DNA from: Mastacembelus armatus
Taxonomy: Eukaryota > Chordata > Actinopteri > Synbranchiformes > Mastacembelidae
Direction of reading: 5' to 3'
NCBI RefSeq assembly: GCF_900324485.2
Contig: NC_046645.1
Location: 12,365,824-12,429,823, forward strand
Length of the DNA stretch: 64,000 nucleotides
The translations under genes were made by a program, and so were the position numbers. Position 1 is the stretch's first letter, and every line of letters begins with the position of its first letter. Below the pieces are notes generated by a model that worked only from the letters and a program-made list of their open reading frames with translations, did not search any database and had not been told where the DNA came from. Below are positions 36,685-47,247 of the stretch, piece after piece.

Positions 36685-37053
36685 TCCATCCATCCATCCA
36701 TCATCTATACCCACTTATTCCTATTTAGGGTCACAGGGATCTGCTGGAGCCTATCCCAGCTCTCTTTGGGTGGAAGGCAGGGGTACACCCTGGACAGGTC
36801 ACCAGTCCATCACAGGGCCATATAGAGACAAACAACCACACACACTCACACTCACTCCTATGAGCAATTTTAGAGTCACTGATCAACCTGACATGCATGT
36901 TCTTGGACTGTGGGAGGAACTCGGAGAACCTGGAGAAAACCCAAGCAACCACAGGGAGAACATGCAAACTCCACACAGAAAGGCCAGATCGCAAACCCAC
37001 GACCTTCTTGCTGTGAGGCAACAGTGCTAACCACTCATCCACCATGCTGCCCC
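36685..37053 (-). mobile_element. Full-length tRNA-derived SINE
   Basis: Best copy in the window. On the minus strand it reads GGGGCAGCATGGTGGATGAG, TGGTTAGCACTGTTGCCTC (A-box region), CAGCAAGAAGGTCGTGGGTT (B-box region), GGCCTTTCTGTGTGGAGTTT, the common body, and ends in (GGAT)n after TGGGTATAGATG. About 370 bases. A Pol III internal promoter is implied by the head. Confidence 0.85.
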
Positions 37054-37781
37054 AGTTCATGAATATTTAGAAAACAAAATTGTAGAAAAAAGAAACTTGG
37101 GACTTCATTGGGACAGCCCATTTGCATTCATTGAAATTATTTCTATTGTGCATGCAAAAGATCAAATAAAGCAAATGGCAAGAAAGAAGAACCAACCAAG
37201 ACCTGAGCTAACTTTTGAAAGACCTATATGTCAATAAAAATAGTTAAGAAAGCAACATTCAAAGTTTCCTTAAAGGGTTTTTTTTTTACATCTTTGAAGA
37301 ACTGTCAGGAATGCAATGTGGTATCAGATTACTATTTTTCTGTAATATACTGACTTGCATGCAATTAATAGTCTTTCCTTTAGCCACTACCAGGGTAGTA
37401 AAGCCATGATCTTTAAGAGTCACTTTTCCAACTATCCCTGCCTTACCCACTGATGATTACCCAGATCAGGTGTGTGTAGTCAGTCAGAAGCAGGTAAATA
37501 CCACCTCAGATGAGGGTGGATTTGGGGAAGATTAGTTGAACTGTTATCTTCCAGTTTGGGGAACAACCTAATCAACTCTCGAATTGTTTCATGGGTAATA
37601 AGTGGATGATGTAGGGGAGAAATTCTAAGCCATAGCCGAATGTCCCCTGAAGCCCTGTGCCCACACTTAAAACTACACTTGTTGAGTGAAAATATGGCAC
37701 TTGAGTTCAGGAAGAGTTCAAATGAGGATGAGAAGTCCTGGGCAAAAATGTCACATTTTTTGTAGTAAATTGGGCTCTAAT

Positions 37782-37782
<1 letters not shown>

Positions 37783-37825
<43 letters not shown>

Positions 37826-37826
37826 G

Positions 37827-37866
<40 letters not shown>
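37783..37866. repeat. CA microsatellite
   Basis: About 84 bases of CA repeats with an inner CGCA patch (CACGCACGCACGCACAC). Confidence 0.95.
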
Positions 37867-37868
<2 letters not shown>

Positions 37869-38189
37869 TCCTCAGTTAAGACATAATGGGTACACTGGCA
37901 TGACCACATCGGGAGAATCCTCAGTACCACACTGAGGTCCACTAGCAGCAGACTTAGATGTAGCAGGGGACTTAGGTGAGCTAGGTGAACTGCAGCCCCT
38001 GCCTATCTAGGAGCCACTGGCTGGACTTGAGAACGGGAACAGAAATGACTGGACCAGAGACAGTAACTGGACTAGCTGGACTAGAGAGCGTAAATGGCCA
38101 GGCTGCACTGGAGTCTGGGGCTGGGCCAGTTGAGCTGGGTGCTGATTGATAATCTGAACAATTATTTCTTTAAATAAATAGATCACCCT

Positions 38190-38222
38190 TGACCCTAAAT
38201 AGGAATAAGTGGGTGTAGATTC
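38190..38222 (+). mobile_element. SINE 3' end fragment
   Basis: GACCCTAAATAGGAATAAGT GGGTGTAGA is the reverse complement of the TCTATACCCACTTATTCC stretch next to the tail of the other SINE copies, so a short 3' piece on the plus strand. Confidence 0.6.
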
Positions 38223-39158
38223 TGAGTGAATCAATCAACAAATAGATCATTATGATAGTAGTTGTTTACTTCAACCCTAACCTGAAATGATGGAGCTTGT
38301 GTTCCCTGTGGAGTGCTAACCACAGACTAGAGAAATCTGATCCTGAGCTATTGCAAGCTCCTATGGGAGGCCTCAAAGAATAATTGCATTTGCTGATAAA
38401 CAGTCTGTGGCTACTTATATATACATATCTGTGTTCTATAACAGCCAAGACATTATGGTGGTCCATAGTGGGCATTTTCACTGTAAATGTGATCTTTTGA
38501 TTCAAATCCCTTCACAACTGACTAAAGAGGCTATCAGTCAGTGGTTAATCCTAAGGCACCACAGCCCTCATCAAGACCGCCAAAGCAGTTTTCTTTTTTC
38601 TCAGCCATCATAATTTTGAATTCAATACATATATGAAAACTGTGTTATAATGAATTATTTGCCCTCAAATGTCAAAAGAACTCGAATTTGGATTGAAGCC
38701 TTACCATGACATTTTCCCACTATCAGGGCTTAATTATTAAGTACAATCAGATGCAAATTGCTGACAGAGCTTTAGTTTTCACTAAATGGCGATGATGCAA
38801 AGCAAAACACAAAGACAAAATCTGGGAACCATAATATATGTTTTTTCTTTTATTTATGTTGATTTACATAGTTATCGCCTTGATGCTGCACAAGGCTTGT
38901 GATATTAGTAATAGTTGTAAACAATTAATGAAAATGGGCGGGTTTTCAATTTTTATTAATATATATAATGGAAATATATATCAATTGCTGTTTTTTTGTT
39001 TGTTTTTGTAACAAACTTTGTGTAAAGTCTGTGTAAAAACATCTGATGTTACATGCTCAAAAAAATCAATGTATGCAGATAGAATTTCATGACTTGCAAT
39101 GTCTGTTATATTAAAATTACTCTGATATTTGGAAAGAATGTATTGCTGATTTTCATTG

Positions 39159-42100
39159 CTACCTGGCCATCAGGTTCTTCTTTGTGTTTTTCTCAGGCCG
39201 CAAAAGAATGATGAAACACTTTGGAGCAAAGATGCAGAACAGTAAACCATAGCTAGAGGCAAGAATTGCAAATATCTCCACAGCAACTGCATATTTTCCA
39301 GGTGAGCTAACATAAGCAGGAACAAATGCTACCCAGACAGCACAAAAGATCAGCATGCTGAAGGTGATCAGTTTGGCCTCATTAAAATTATCAGGGAGTT
39401 TCCGAGCAAGAAAGGCTAAAAGTAGACTTGTGCAGGCCAGCAGGCCTATGTAGCCCAAAACCAGTGAGAAGCCCACCACAGAGGCCATGGCACACTTCAG
39501 GGTGACTTTTAACCCTGGGATATCCAAGTCAGGTTGAGGCACTGGGGGACTGAGCGATAGCCAAATAATACAGATGATAACCTTGATGAAAAAAAAAGCA
39601 TTGCATAAAGTCAGGTTAAAGTATGTTAAATGATATAATTATTAATAACTTTGTGATTTAAAAAGGTGCATCTGCAACTCTAACCTGTATACAGGTAAAG
39701 AGGCAGACACTTCCTCTTTGCTGGCCTGGACCAAACCACTTCATCAGGCCTTCAGCACCAGGCCGAGCCGAGCGGAATGCTGCAAGAACCACTATGGTTT
39801 TGACTTGGAGGCAGGAAACACAGAGAACAAAGCTGATCCCAAAGGCTGCCTGCTGGAACCGACAAGACCAGACTGATGGACGACCAATGAACACCAGTGA
39901 GCACAGGAAGCAGAGCTTCAGTGACAGAAGAAGCAGGAAGCTCAGTTCTGAGTTGTTGGCTCGTACCTTAAGGTGAATCAGATTAACAGACAGATACTAA
40001 ACTTTTTTTCATAGACAAAATAATGTCAGACATATATGTGAAAGAATCAGTGAAACATACAACATCCTCTCTCTTAGATTCTGCTGGGTTCTTACCATAG
40101 GTGTTTGACGGTAGTACAGAAAGACCACAAACACAGCTGTTGTCACCATGGCACCAGATACAGCTGCTGTAGTCAGAGTAATGCCCAGAGTTTCATTGAA
40201 GGAAAGGAAGTCCAGCTGACGAGGGATGCAAGCGGTTCGGTTAGCATTGGACCAGAACTCAGATGGACAACGCTCACAGTGAGGAGAACCTGTGTGAGAT
40301 GAAGACACACAAAAAGTTGAATTCAGGGAATTTTATAAACTCATTGTTACTGCAAATTGGAAGATTGTGATGCTGTGCTGCTCTGACAGGATAAAATATT
40401 CATGGGACTATCTTCTCTCTCCTCACCAGTTTTATTGCTGATTTCCCCCGCAGAACATGTGATACAGTCAAAGCAGCAGACAGGTTCCCCTTTCATGGTG
40501 GCCATTCGAGTCCCTGGGGGGCAGCTCTCACTGCAAACTGAAACTGGCACCTACAACAACAAACATATTCTCAAAATACACTACATATTGTGAGCCATCA
40601 TGGTTAATATTTTATTCTGAAGACATTTTGGTATTGACCTAAATCTGATTCTTTCTTCATAAATACCTGATTGGACCCACTGCTCCATTGAATAGCCGAC
40701 TCATTAAGGTGGATGTCAAACCCATCCACATGGCCAACCAAAACGAGTTTGAGTGACCCCTCAGGAGTCTTCTGCCAGTTCACAAGGTCGTACTTTGCTG
40801 GAATGTCAGCCCCTTGGAAATAAAACCCTTCCCCTTGTGGTGTGGTGAAGTTCAAGTTGCCCAAATGCTGCATTAACTGAAAGCATCAGACATTGTCAAA
40901 CATAAATTATGAAAGTGTTAGAAAAGTGTAGCATCTGTTGAAATGTACTGTAACTGTGTTTACCTCTATGGGTTTGATGTGTTTTGGTAACGAGCAGATC
41001 AAGTTGTTTCCAGGAGGACTGTCTCTGTTGGGACATGACAGAAGGTTGTGAAGTGCATGAGCTGCAGCATAAACAGCAAGGTAGACATTATATGTCACCC
41101 TTAGCTCGGAGGTTTCAGTAAAAGGATGCTGTGCTCCCTTCAGAGACTCTGTGCCATTGCACAGAGGTAGAGAAGCTTGTTGAGGTGACCCATTTGCAAG
41201 AGAAGGTGGTGAAGAGGCATATGAAGAGAAATTTGTGGGCCCAGGACTACAACCAAACACCTTCTGCCAAAACTCTCTTAAAAACTTGTCACTGGGACAA
41301 TGAGATGGGTTCAGATTTCTCAGAAAATGTTCAAAGCCAGGAATACTTGAACTTCTAATGGCAACACCAAGAACACCATTTGCCACTTTACTTGTGACAG
41401 GGTTTTGGAGAAGATCACCACTGGTGCTCCAAGCTTCACTGGCCAGAAACTGTCTGTCAGTCACCTAGTGATAACAACACAATTTGAAAAAAAATTCATG
41501 AGAAAAAAAGATATTATTTTTCTCAAATTTCTGTCGATATTCACAGATTCAGTATTAAATTTTATTATGGTTTCTTACATTTATCTTGTCTAGTTGCAGA
41601 AACAGTTCCCTCACATCTGTATACCAGGTAAAGACAAGAATCACCCTTGCAGTCGAGGCCTGGATTGTAAGTGCTGCTCGTCTGACCTCACTCACTATGT
41701 TTTCCCTGTTGAGCGTTTCTACAAATGCCAGACACACCCCTGCCTCTTGAGTTTCCTCCTGAAATATCTGATATATACAGTTGGAAGTAACAAATTGATT
41801 ATATGAATGTGCTGTATTTAAATATCCATTGGTCACAGGGAGGGCGGAGAAGATTTCTGCAGACCTTGGTCACAAACTGCTTGAACTTCTTACATGATTC
41901 TGATTTTGTATTACAAGAAAATTACCTTTACAAAATTGTAGTTTTCTTGTATAGGTATACTTAACATTACTCAGCAAATATGAAATCAACAAATACAGAG
42001 CACCTTTATTGCAGTTAATCCATAATCACTGTTTTCCAGCACGGCTCCAATCCAGGTCCAATTGAAGTGAATGATAAGCTGGGCAATGGCCCGGGCTTGA

Positions 42101-43263
42101 TAAATATCACTGGGAATTGTCCTGAAGAAGTTAGGAAACTGGGACCTATCACTTAGACAGGGGCAGCTAGCTGTGTAGCTCATCTAAAAGACAAAAACAC
42201 ATACATTCATATAATGAAGATAGTTATAATAAAGATTTTTATGTTGCATTGTCATAATAAGAGTATGTTCACTGCTGCAGTCTGCAGTATTTTATTTAGA
42301 ATTATATATGTATGTAATTCAGAATTTTAATGTAACTCACTAAAGGTACAGAGAGGGGCCCCAGGATTCTGGAAAGTATCTGAGCTGTTATAGATGAGTC
42401 ACCACCAATGATCAAAGGAATAGACTGAGCACCTGATAAAATGAAGTGACTTAAATAAAAATATTGTTTGCTTCTGTTAAAAAAACATCAATGTAATGCT
42501 GTCATGATTTTAGTTATTTTTAGTAGAAACAAGGATGTACATCAGGTCCAAAACAGCTACATTTAGTACCTCTGCCTTCTCCAGCTTCCTCTCCATATCC
42601 AGCAGAGTTACAGCTGCTGCTGTTTCCTCCAACTAGGGACAGTGCTGCCTGCACAGCCCAGAGGGGAAAGGCACAGCTATCGTAAATATGGTAGCCCAGC
42701 TTTACACCTGGCAGCAGCATCGTACTATGATTGATTTCCTCCAGCGCAAACACCATAGCATATACATACTGCAATGGAAGGTCTTCTAATCTGACACGAC
42801 AAGAGAGAAGAAGTGAGAGGAAATATCAGTTTCTAATCTATAATAATTTCTGAATTCTATTCATGCAGATAATCACTTTCTATCATCAATGGAGGTATGG
42901 GGGGTGAATTATAATAACAAGAAGCAAAATTCCATACATAATATACATAGAGAGAGAGAGAGTAATTGAATGCATGATTGACAAAACATTACTTTACCCA
43001 GTGCAAGATTTGTAGTGTGGCAGCTGAGTGAAATCATGATTTATAGCTGGAGGCTTGTTATAAATATTAAAAAGCCCACCAATAACTATATCTCCATCCT
43101 GGAACAGACCCTGGTCACTCGGTGTACCCCACTGAGAACAAGTTACAGTCTGAACCACCTGCAGTCCCACCCTGAGCCCCAGCTGTCTACCCACAAGCCC
43201 CACAAGCAGCAGGGAAGGGACTGAGGAGGGCCACAGCGTGGACAGCCAGGAGAACCAGGACAT
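39159..43263 (-). CDS. OlfC/V2R-like class C chemoreceptor, gene G
   Basis: Eleven exons from the 5' side: 43263-42998, 42790-42570, 42432-42341, 42183-42004, 41767-41579, 41464-40964, 40876-40667, 40550-40427, 40289-40096, 39966-39685, 39581-39159. Open for 893 residues. Exon 2 lacks 21 bases found in F and H (the ALPDDSA loop after SSSCNSA), an in-frame loss. MSYTAS, TIPSD, NSDYG and LASEAW are kept. The cysteine-rich exon 8 has ATMKGEP and [12 protein letters not shown] where its neighbours have ANRKGEP and CIPCAEGE. Exon 9, intron 9 and exon 10 are almost the same as in H, I and J. Its 5' flank carries a stray intron-10 fragment. Expected olfactory receptor of the same type as F. Confidence 0.93.
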
Positions 43264-43503
43264 GGATGCAGTTATCTTATAATCTTTAGATATGTAAAAT
43301 ACACACAGTTTAGTACACATAGTTTTCACTGACACAACATAGGTAATAAAAAGGTAAAATAAATTGAATACTAATCACACTTAACACTTCCTTAAATTAA
43401 AATTCAAGAGCCATTCATAGTTCTGTCTGTAAAATAGTTTTGCTGACAAAATACAATACAAAGCACAAAACAGGACAATACAAGCTGCACTAATGGCTAA
43501 TAG

Positions 43504-43632
43504 AGACTGAGCGATAGCCAAATAACACATATGATGACCTTGATGAAAAAAAAACACAATTTCAGGTTAAAGTATGTAAAATCATGTAATTATTAATAAG
43601 TTTGTGATTAAAAAGCGTATCTGCAACTCTAA
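43504..43632 (-). repeat. Displaced copy of receptor intron 10 in the 5' flank of gene G
   Basis: The plus strand reads GACTGAGCGATAGCCAAATA and then matches intron 10 with the edge of exon 11 of G (39551-39685) and H (47639-47773), through ATGACCTTGATGAAAAAAA and GTTAAAGTATGT to ATCTGCAACTCTAA. It has the same orientation as the genes. It is flanked by CTGCACTAATGGCTAATAG and CACTAAGACTAATAGCTG, a repeated piece of the normal leader (E has one GCACTAATAGCTGGC). It lies between the TATA module and the start codon. Confidence 0.85.
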
Positions 43633-43675
43633 TACACTAAGACTAATAGCTGCCAAGGTATTTAGACTCTAGACA

Positions 43676-43755
43676 TACCCTCCTCCTGCTATACACAGCA
43701 CAGGTGATGCTTTGGCTATTTATAACACTTGTAAAGCCCTTGGTGAAATGACAGT
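43676..43755 (-). promoter_or_regulatory. TATA module of gene G
   Basis: TATAAATA on the minus strand (plus-strand 43717-43724), with AGGGCTTTACAAG upstream and AGCAGGAGGAGGGTATG downstream, as in E, F and H. Confidence 0.6.
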
Positions 43756-44729
43756 AAACAGAGTAACACTGCATCCAATCAATTCTTTCGAAGAATTGAT
43801 TGGATGCATATTAACATAATGATTAGTATGTGATCTAGACACTACAATATTCACCTTTTGGGCGGTGACTACAGTTATACCTGTAGAGTTTCATTTTCAT
43901 TCTGAACATTTAGCTAATAAATCAATCTGCACTGACTGATAAAAAAATCAGAGAGAAATCATTGTCTTTATAAGTCAAGGGTGTAACAATGAAAGTAGAA
44001 GTAGGATCAGGTCCAAAGCGGTAAACATGTGGTACAAAGTGGCTCACTTAATAAGACTATTACACAAAAAAAAAAACATGAACCCAAAAAATGAAACATA
44101 CAAAAATGATTAAAAAGTGGTCCTGTAAAATATGTTTTCAATTCAGATTTAAAAGAAGAGAGAGGAATGCCAGAAGAGCCTGTGAAATCTAGGGGTAGTA
44201 AGTAAAGTCAGGTCAAAGATAAGATGAGTCAAATAAGATGAGTCGTCTTCTATGGCACAGTAAGTCTCTAATATAGTATGGAGCTAGGTCACATGTAGCC
44301 TAAAAAAATAATCAGTAAAATTATTAAATTTAAGGGAATGATTCCATCATTATTTACTTCTATGCCTATGGCTTAGGTTCTATGACGTCTGCAGGAAGAT
44401 GCTGCACATGTTTTTCCCAAACTACAGTAGCAAGTGTGATGCTTTATCTGCTGGGGAGGAAGCATAAAGCAGAAGGATGCAAGGCGGCTGGATAAACTGG
44501 TGCATAAAGCTGGTTCAGTGAGTGGAATGAGGCTGGACTCACTGGAGGCTGTGGTGGAGCTATGCACACAGAAAAAGGTAGAGGTGTGATCAGTAATAAA
44601 GGAACAAACTTGTGTAGATGACTTGTTTTACTGAGGCCTCTCCGGGGTGATTAAAAATGAATTAGCAGGTCAGTCTCTCAGAAATAAATGAATTTCTGTC
44701 CCTGGCACTTCAAATAGGCCAATGAACAT
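43756..44729. other. Intergenic DNA upstream of gene G
   Basis: AT-rich. Short direct/inverted copies of AATCAATTC near 43778-43805 and an A-run at 44067. No gene recognised. Confidence 0.4.
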
Positions 44730-45420
44730 TAGTTGGAGAGTGCTCAGGAGTGTTCTGTAGCTACCTGGGCTCAAGAAGCTGCGCCACTTGCTATTATGCC
44801 ACCGGCAGTAAGCAGCACAACAACAAGAGAAGTGCCTATGCAAGTGGTACCTTTCTGGTTAACCCTGGCATACCGTTGGCAGTGGAGAGAAGCTAACCTC
44901 TGTCTATACTGCCGGCAAGAAGGTAATTATGCCCATGAATGTCCAGCAAAAGGATGGACTCACCAGGAGGGAATCATCATGAGAAGATTCATTAGAAGTT
45001 TCATGTTATCAAGTCCTCAAGTCCATCCTTGGGTTTCCAAGGTTTAGTTAATAAAACCCCCAAATTAACTGGGAAATGGGGGAGGTGGCTGTCTTGTTTA
45101 CTATCCTGTCTAAAAGAAGCCATGGGTTCACCAGTCTCCAGCCAAACCTTGTGGACTCAAGAACTAAATGAAATCATGATCTAGAATTGATATTCCCTAC
45201 CTTTGCTCTCTACAGCACTTGAGTCTCCCCAAGATGCACAGATCTTCCCTAAACGTGATCTGCACCTACCACTTAGTTCATATCCAAGAAGGGGGTGAGT
45301 GGGAAACCACATTTACCACAACTAATGGCCACTACGACTATCTGATAATACCACTGGGCCTAACTAAAACCTGATTAATGCCATCCTAAGGAAGCCTGGT
45401 CACTGTGGCCTTCACATGAT
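44730..45420 (+). mobile_element. LTR-retrotransposon gag-pol fossil (Ty3/Gypsy-like)
   Basis: Plus-strand translation shows a nucleocapsid zinc-knuckle-like stretch (CLYCRQEG) and, further on, reverse-transcriptase-like words (YDYLIIPLGLTKT) in the order of a Gypsy element. No LTRs were recognised. It is broken and old, perhaps of the same broad group as the gag fossil at 3005-3700. Confidence 0.6.
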
Positions 45421-45904
45421 GCTCCAGCTCTTTCCTCTTTTGGAACAATCCAGATCTGTTGGTGCCCTCTGGTGTTCCTCCTGACCACATGTAAATATCA
45501 TATCCTAGTTTCAGCAACCTGGATAAGGTATTGGATTGGTTTTCAAATGTGAAATAAGTGCTACAATTGGCTGAAGTTGAGGGATGAGATCATTAAAATG
45601 TTGGTGTTCAGCTACAAGCCTTGGTTTAGGAACTTAGTTATGGCAACAACATTTTTGAGATATTTTTTCATTCCTACCACTTCATTTGTTTCTTTATTTG
45701 ATCTTCAGAGAAACATGCTCTTCTCTAACTTGCAGGATTAGTTAAGACTCCACTTGTAGACAAGAAATGCTGACATAATAAAACATTTAATATTCAATGG
45801 CGTTTTCCTGGCCCAGAGGACTACACTCATTAGTATAATAGTAAACTATGAATCAGTGGGTGTTTATTAACGAAAGAAAGATCCAACAGAAACGATATGT
45901 TATG
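45421..45904. other. Intergenic DNA, no gene seen
   Basis: May include further decayed LTR-element sequence next to the fossil on its left. Nothing I can name. Confidence 0.35.
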
Positions 45905-46145
45905 TATCCATCCATCCATTTTTTGCCACTTGTCTGAAGTCTGTTCATGGTGGCAGCAGGTTCAGCAAAGTAATCCAGATGTTCATCTCTCCAGCAGTGG
46001 TTTCCAACTCCTCCTAGGGGACCAGTTTATAGGCTGGATGAGATAGTCTCTCCTGAGGATTCTGGGCCTACCTTGGGGCCTCCTACCAGTTTGACATGGA
46101 AATGGAGGTATTATCAACTACCTGAACCACCTAAGCTGGTTCCTT
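45905..46145 (-). mobile_element. 3' end of a LINE ORF with ATGG tail
   Basis: On the minus strand the words NQLRWFR, GRRPQGRPR and RRDYL follow the C-terminus common to a large group of fish LINE proteins (QLRWFGHLVRMP, RRPRGRPRTRWRDYI). The element ends in AAAAAATGGATGGATGGAT. Several breaks are present. The ATGG tail is like that of the SINE family in this window. Confidence 0.65.
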
Positions 46146-47247
46146 TATATTCAAATCAGAATCAGCTGTATAGGCTGTAGTATGACTACACAAGAAAGTT
46201 AACTCCTATACTGTGGTTCTCAATTTGCTTCATGATCAAAAGAACTAAAAAAAAACAGAAGAGACAAAAACCAAGCCATAATATAACAAATATATAAATA
46301 TACCTCACAGAGAAAGATAAAAAAGCTTCACACAGCAGTTATAATATTTATAAATAAATTAGGACATTAGATATTGCACTGTGGACAATATTTCTCTAGA
46401 AGGATGTTTGCTCTGATATTCAAGGCTGAGGCACTGGGGGAAGCAAATGCAGTGCTAATTGTAGGATTATTTGAATGGCAAAGGAGACAAGATACAGTAT
46501 ATGCTAGCAGCCTTTACTGCAATGCAGAAAAACCCTTCATTAGAATGTGTTTGCTGATGAGAGGTCAAGCTGGCTGACCTTAGAGAACTATCTGGGCATC
46601 TCAACCAGTAAAACACAAAGCTTCCAGGCATGAATGTCAGCATTCTATAACAAGGCTTTGTAAGAGGGTTCTAAGGACATGTTCACACTGGCATCAGTCA
46701 TAGTACAAACAGCTATGGAGGGCACTCATTTTCAATTGTGCGCTTATTTTCAGTTGCATTGATATTTGTATTCACTTTTTTCATGCCGATTGGTTTTCAT
46801 TTTTAGTGCATCTTTTTTCACTTCAATTTTAGATAAAAGTTTATTTTTAAGCTCAATATCTGTTTTCTCTTGTATTTACAAGTTTTCATCCCTCCTTCTT
46901 GTTAGCTTGTCTGTAAAGAGTGATTACATCATGCTCGACCAAAGACAAATCTCTCTGGTGTTGCTGATTTGATGTAATTTTACAGTTTCAAATGACTTAT
47001 TGAATAATTTCTTAATAGCTATTTGGTGAATAATATAGTTGTTCTACAAACAGGGAGCCAAGATGGTGACAAGAAAGAATAAACTTGGAAAAGACTTGTG
47101 AAGGAGAGGGGTCCACCTAGCTGAAACAGCACTGAGTGCATGCAGATGGACAAGAAAAAAATACGATACATGACTTACAAAGGTGTTTTGATCAATATTA
47201 CTGTCATTTTTTATTAAAGTCACAGCATGATTTGGTCATTTTCATTG
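46146..47247. other. Intergenic DNA with a fold-back-type repeat
   Basis: 46690-46990 holds TTTTCAATTGTGCGC, TTTTCAGTTGCATTGATA and TTTTTCACTTCAATTTTAG, the same kind of word repeats as the fold-back at 10300-10740. The rest shows no gene. The 3' flank of H starts near 47160. Confidence 0.4.

Larger units (their letters stand above)
30344..36970. repeat. Tandem segmental duplication, unit 2 (contains gene F)
   Basis: Matches unit 1 from TGCTGTGGTCTG (30344) to CATGCAAACT (36970). The TA run is longer here (about 30950-30997 against 24338-24367). Because the SINE on its right is complete, and the LINE on the left of unit 1 continues, the ancestral order was LINE, Tc1, receptor, SINE. Confidence 0.9.
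37054..39158. other. Intergenic DNA between F and G
   Basis: Holds a CA microsatellite (37783-37866), a degenerate repeat around 37940-38140 built on GGACTAGCTGGACTAGAG-like words, and a SINE tail piece at 38190. 38260-39158 is AT-rich and empty as far as I can see. Confidence 0.45.

Noticed and set aside
30344-36970. Assembly duplication as the explanation for E and F
   Set aside because: Copies differ by scattered bases, by TA run length and by the G deletion, and the junction carries unique filler. It cannot be fully excluded without reads.
37686-37886. Open frame through the CA microsatellite
   Set aside because: It encodes only alternating Thr-His type repeats from the simple sequence.
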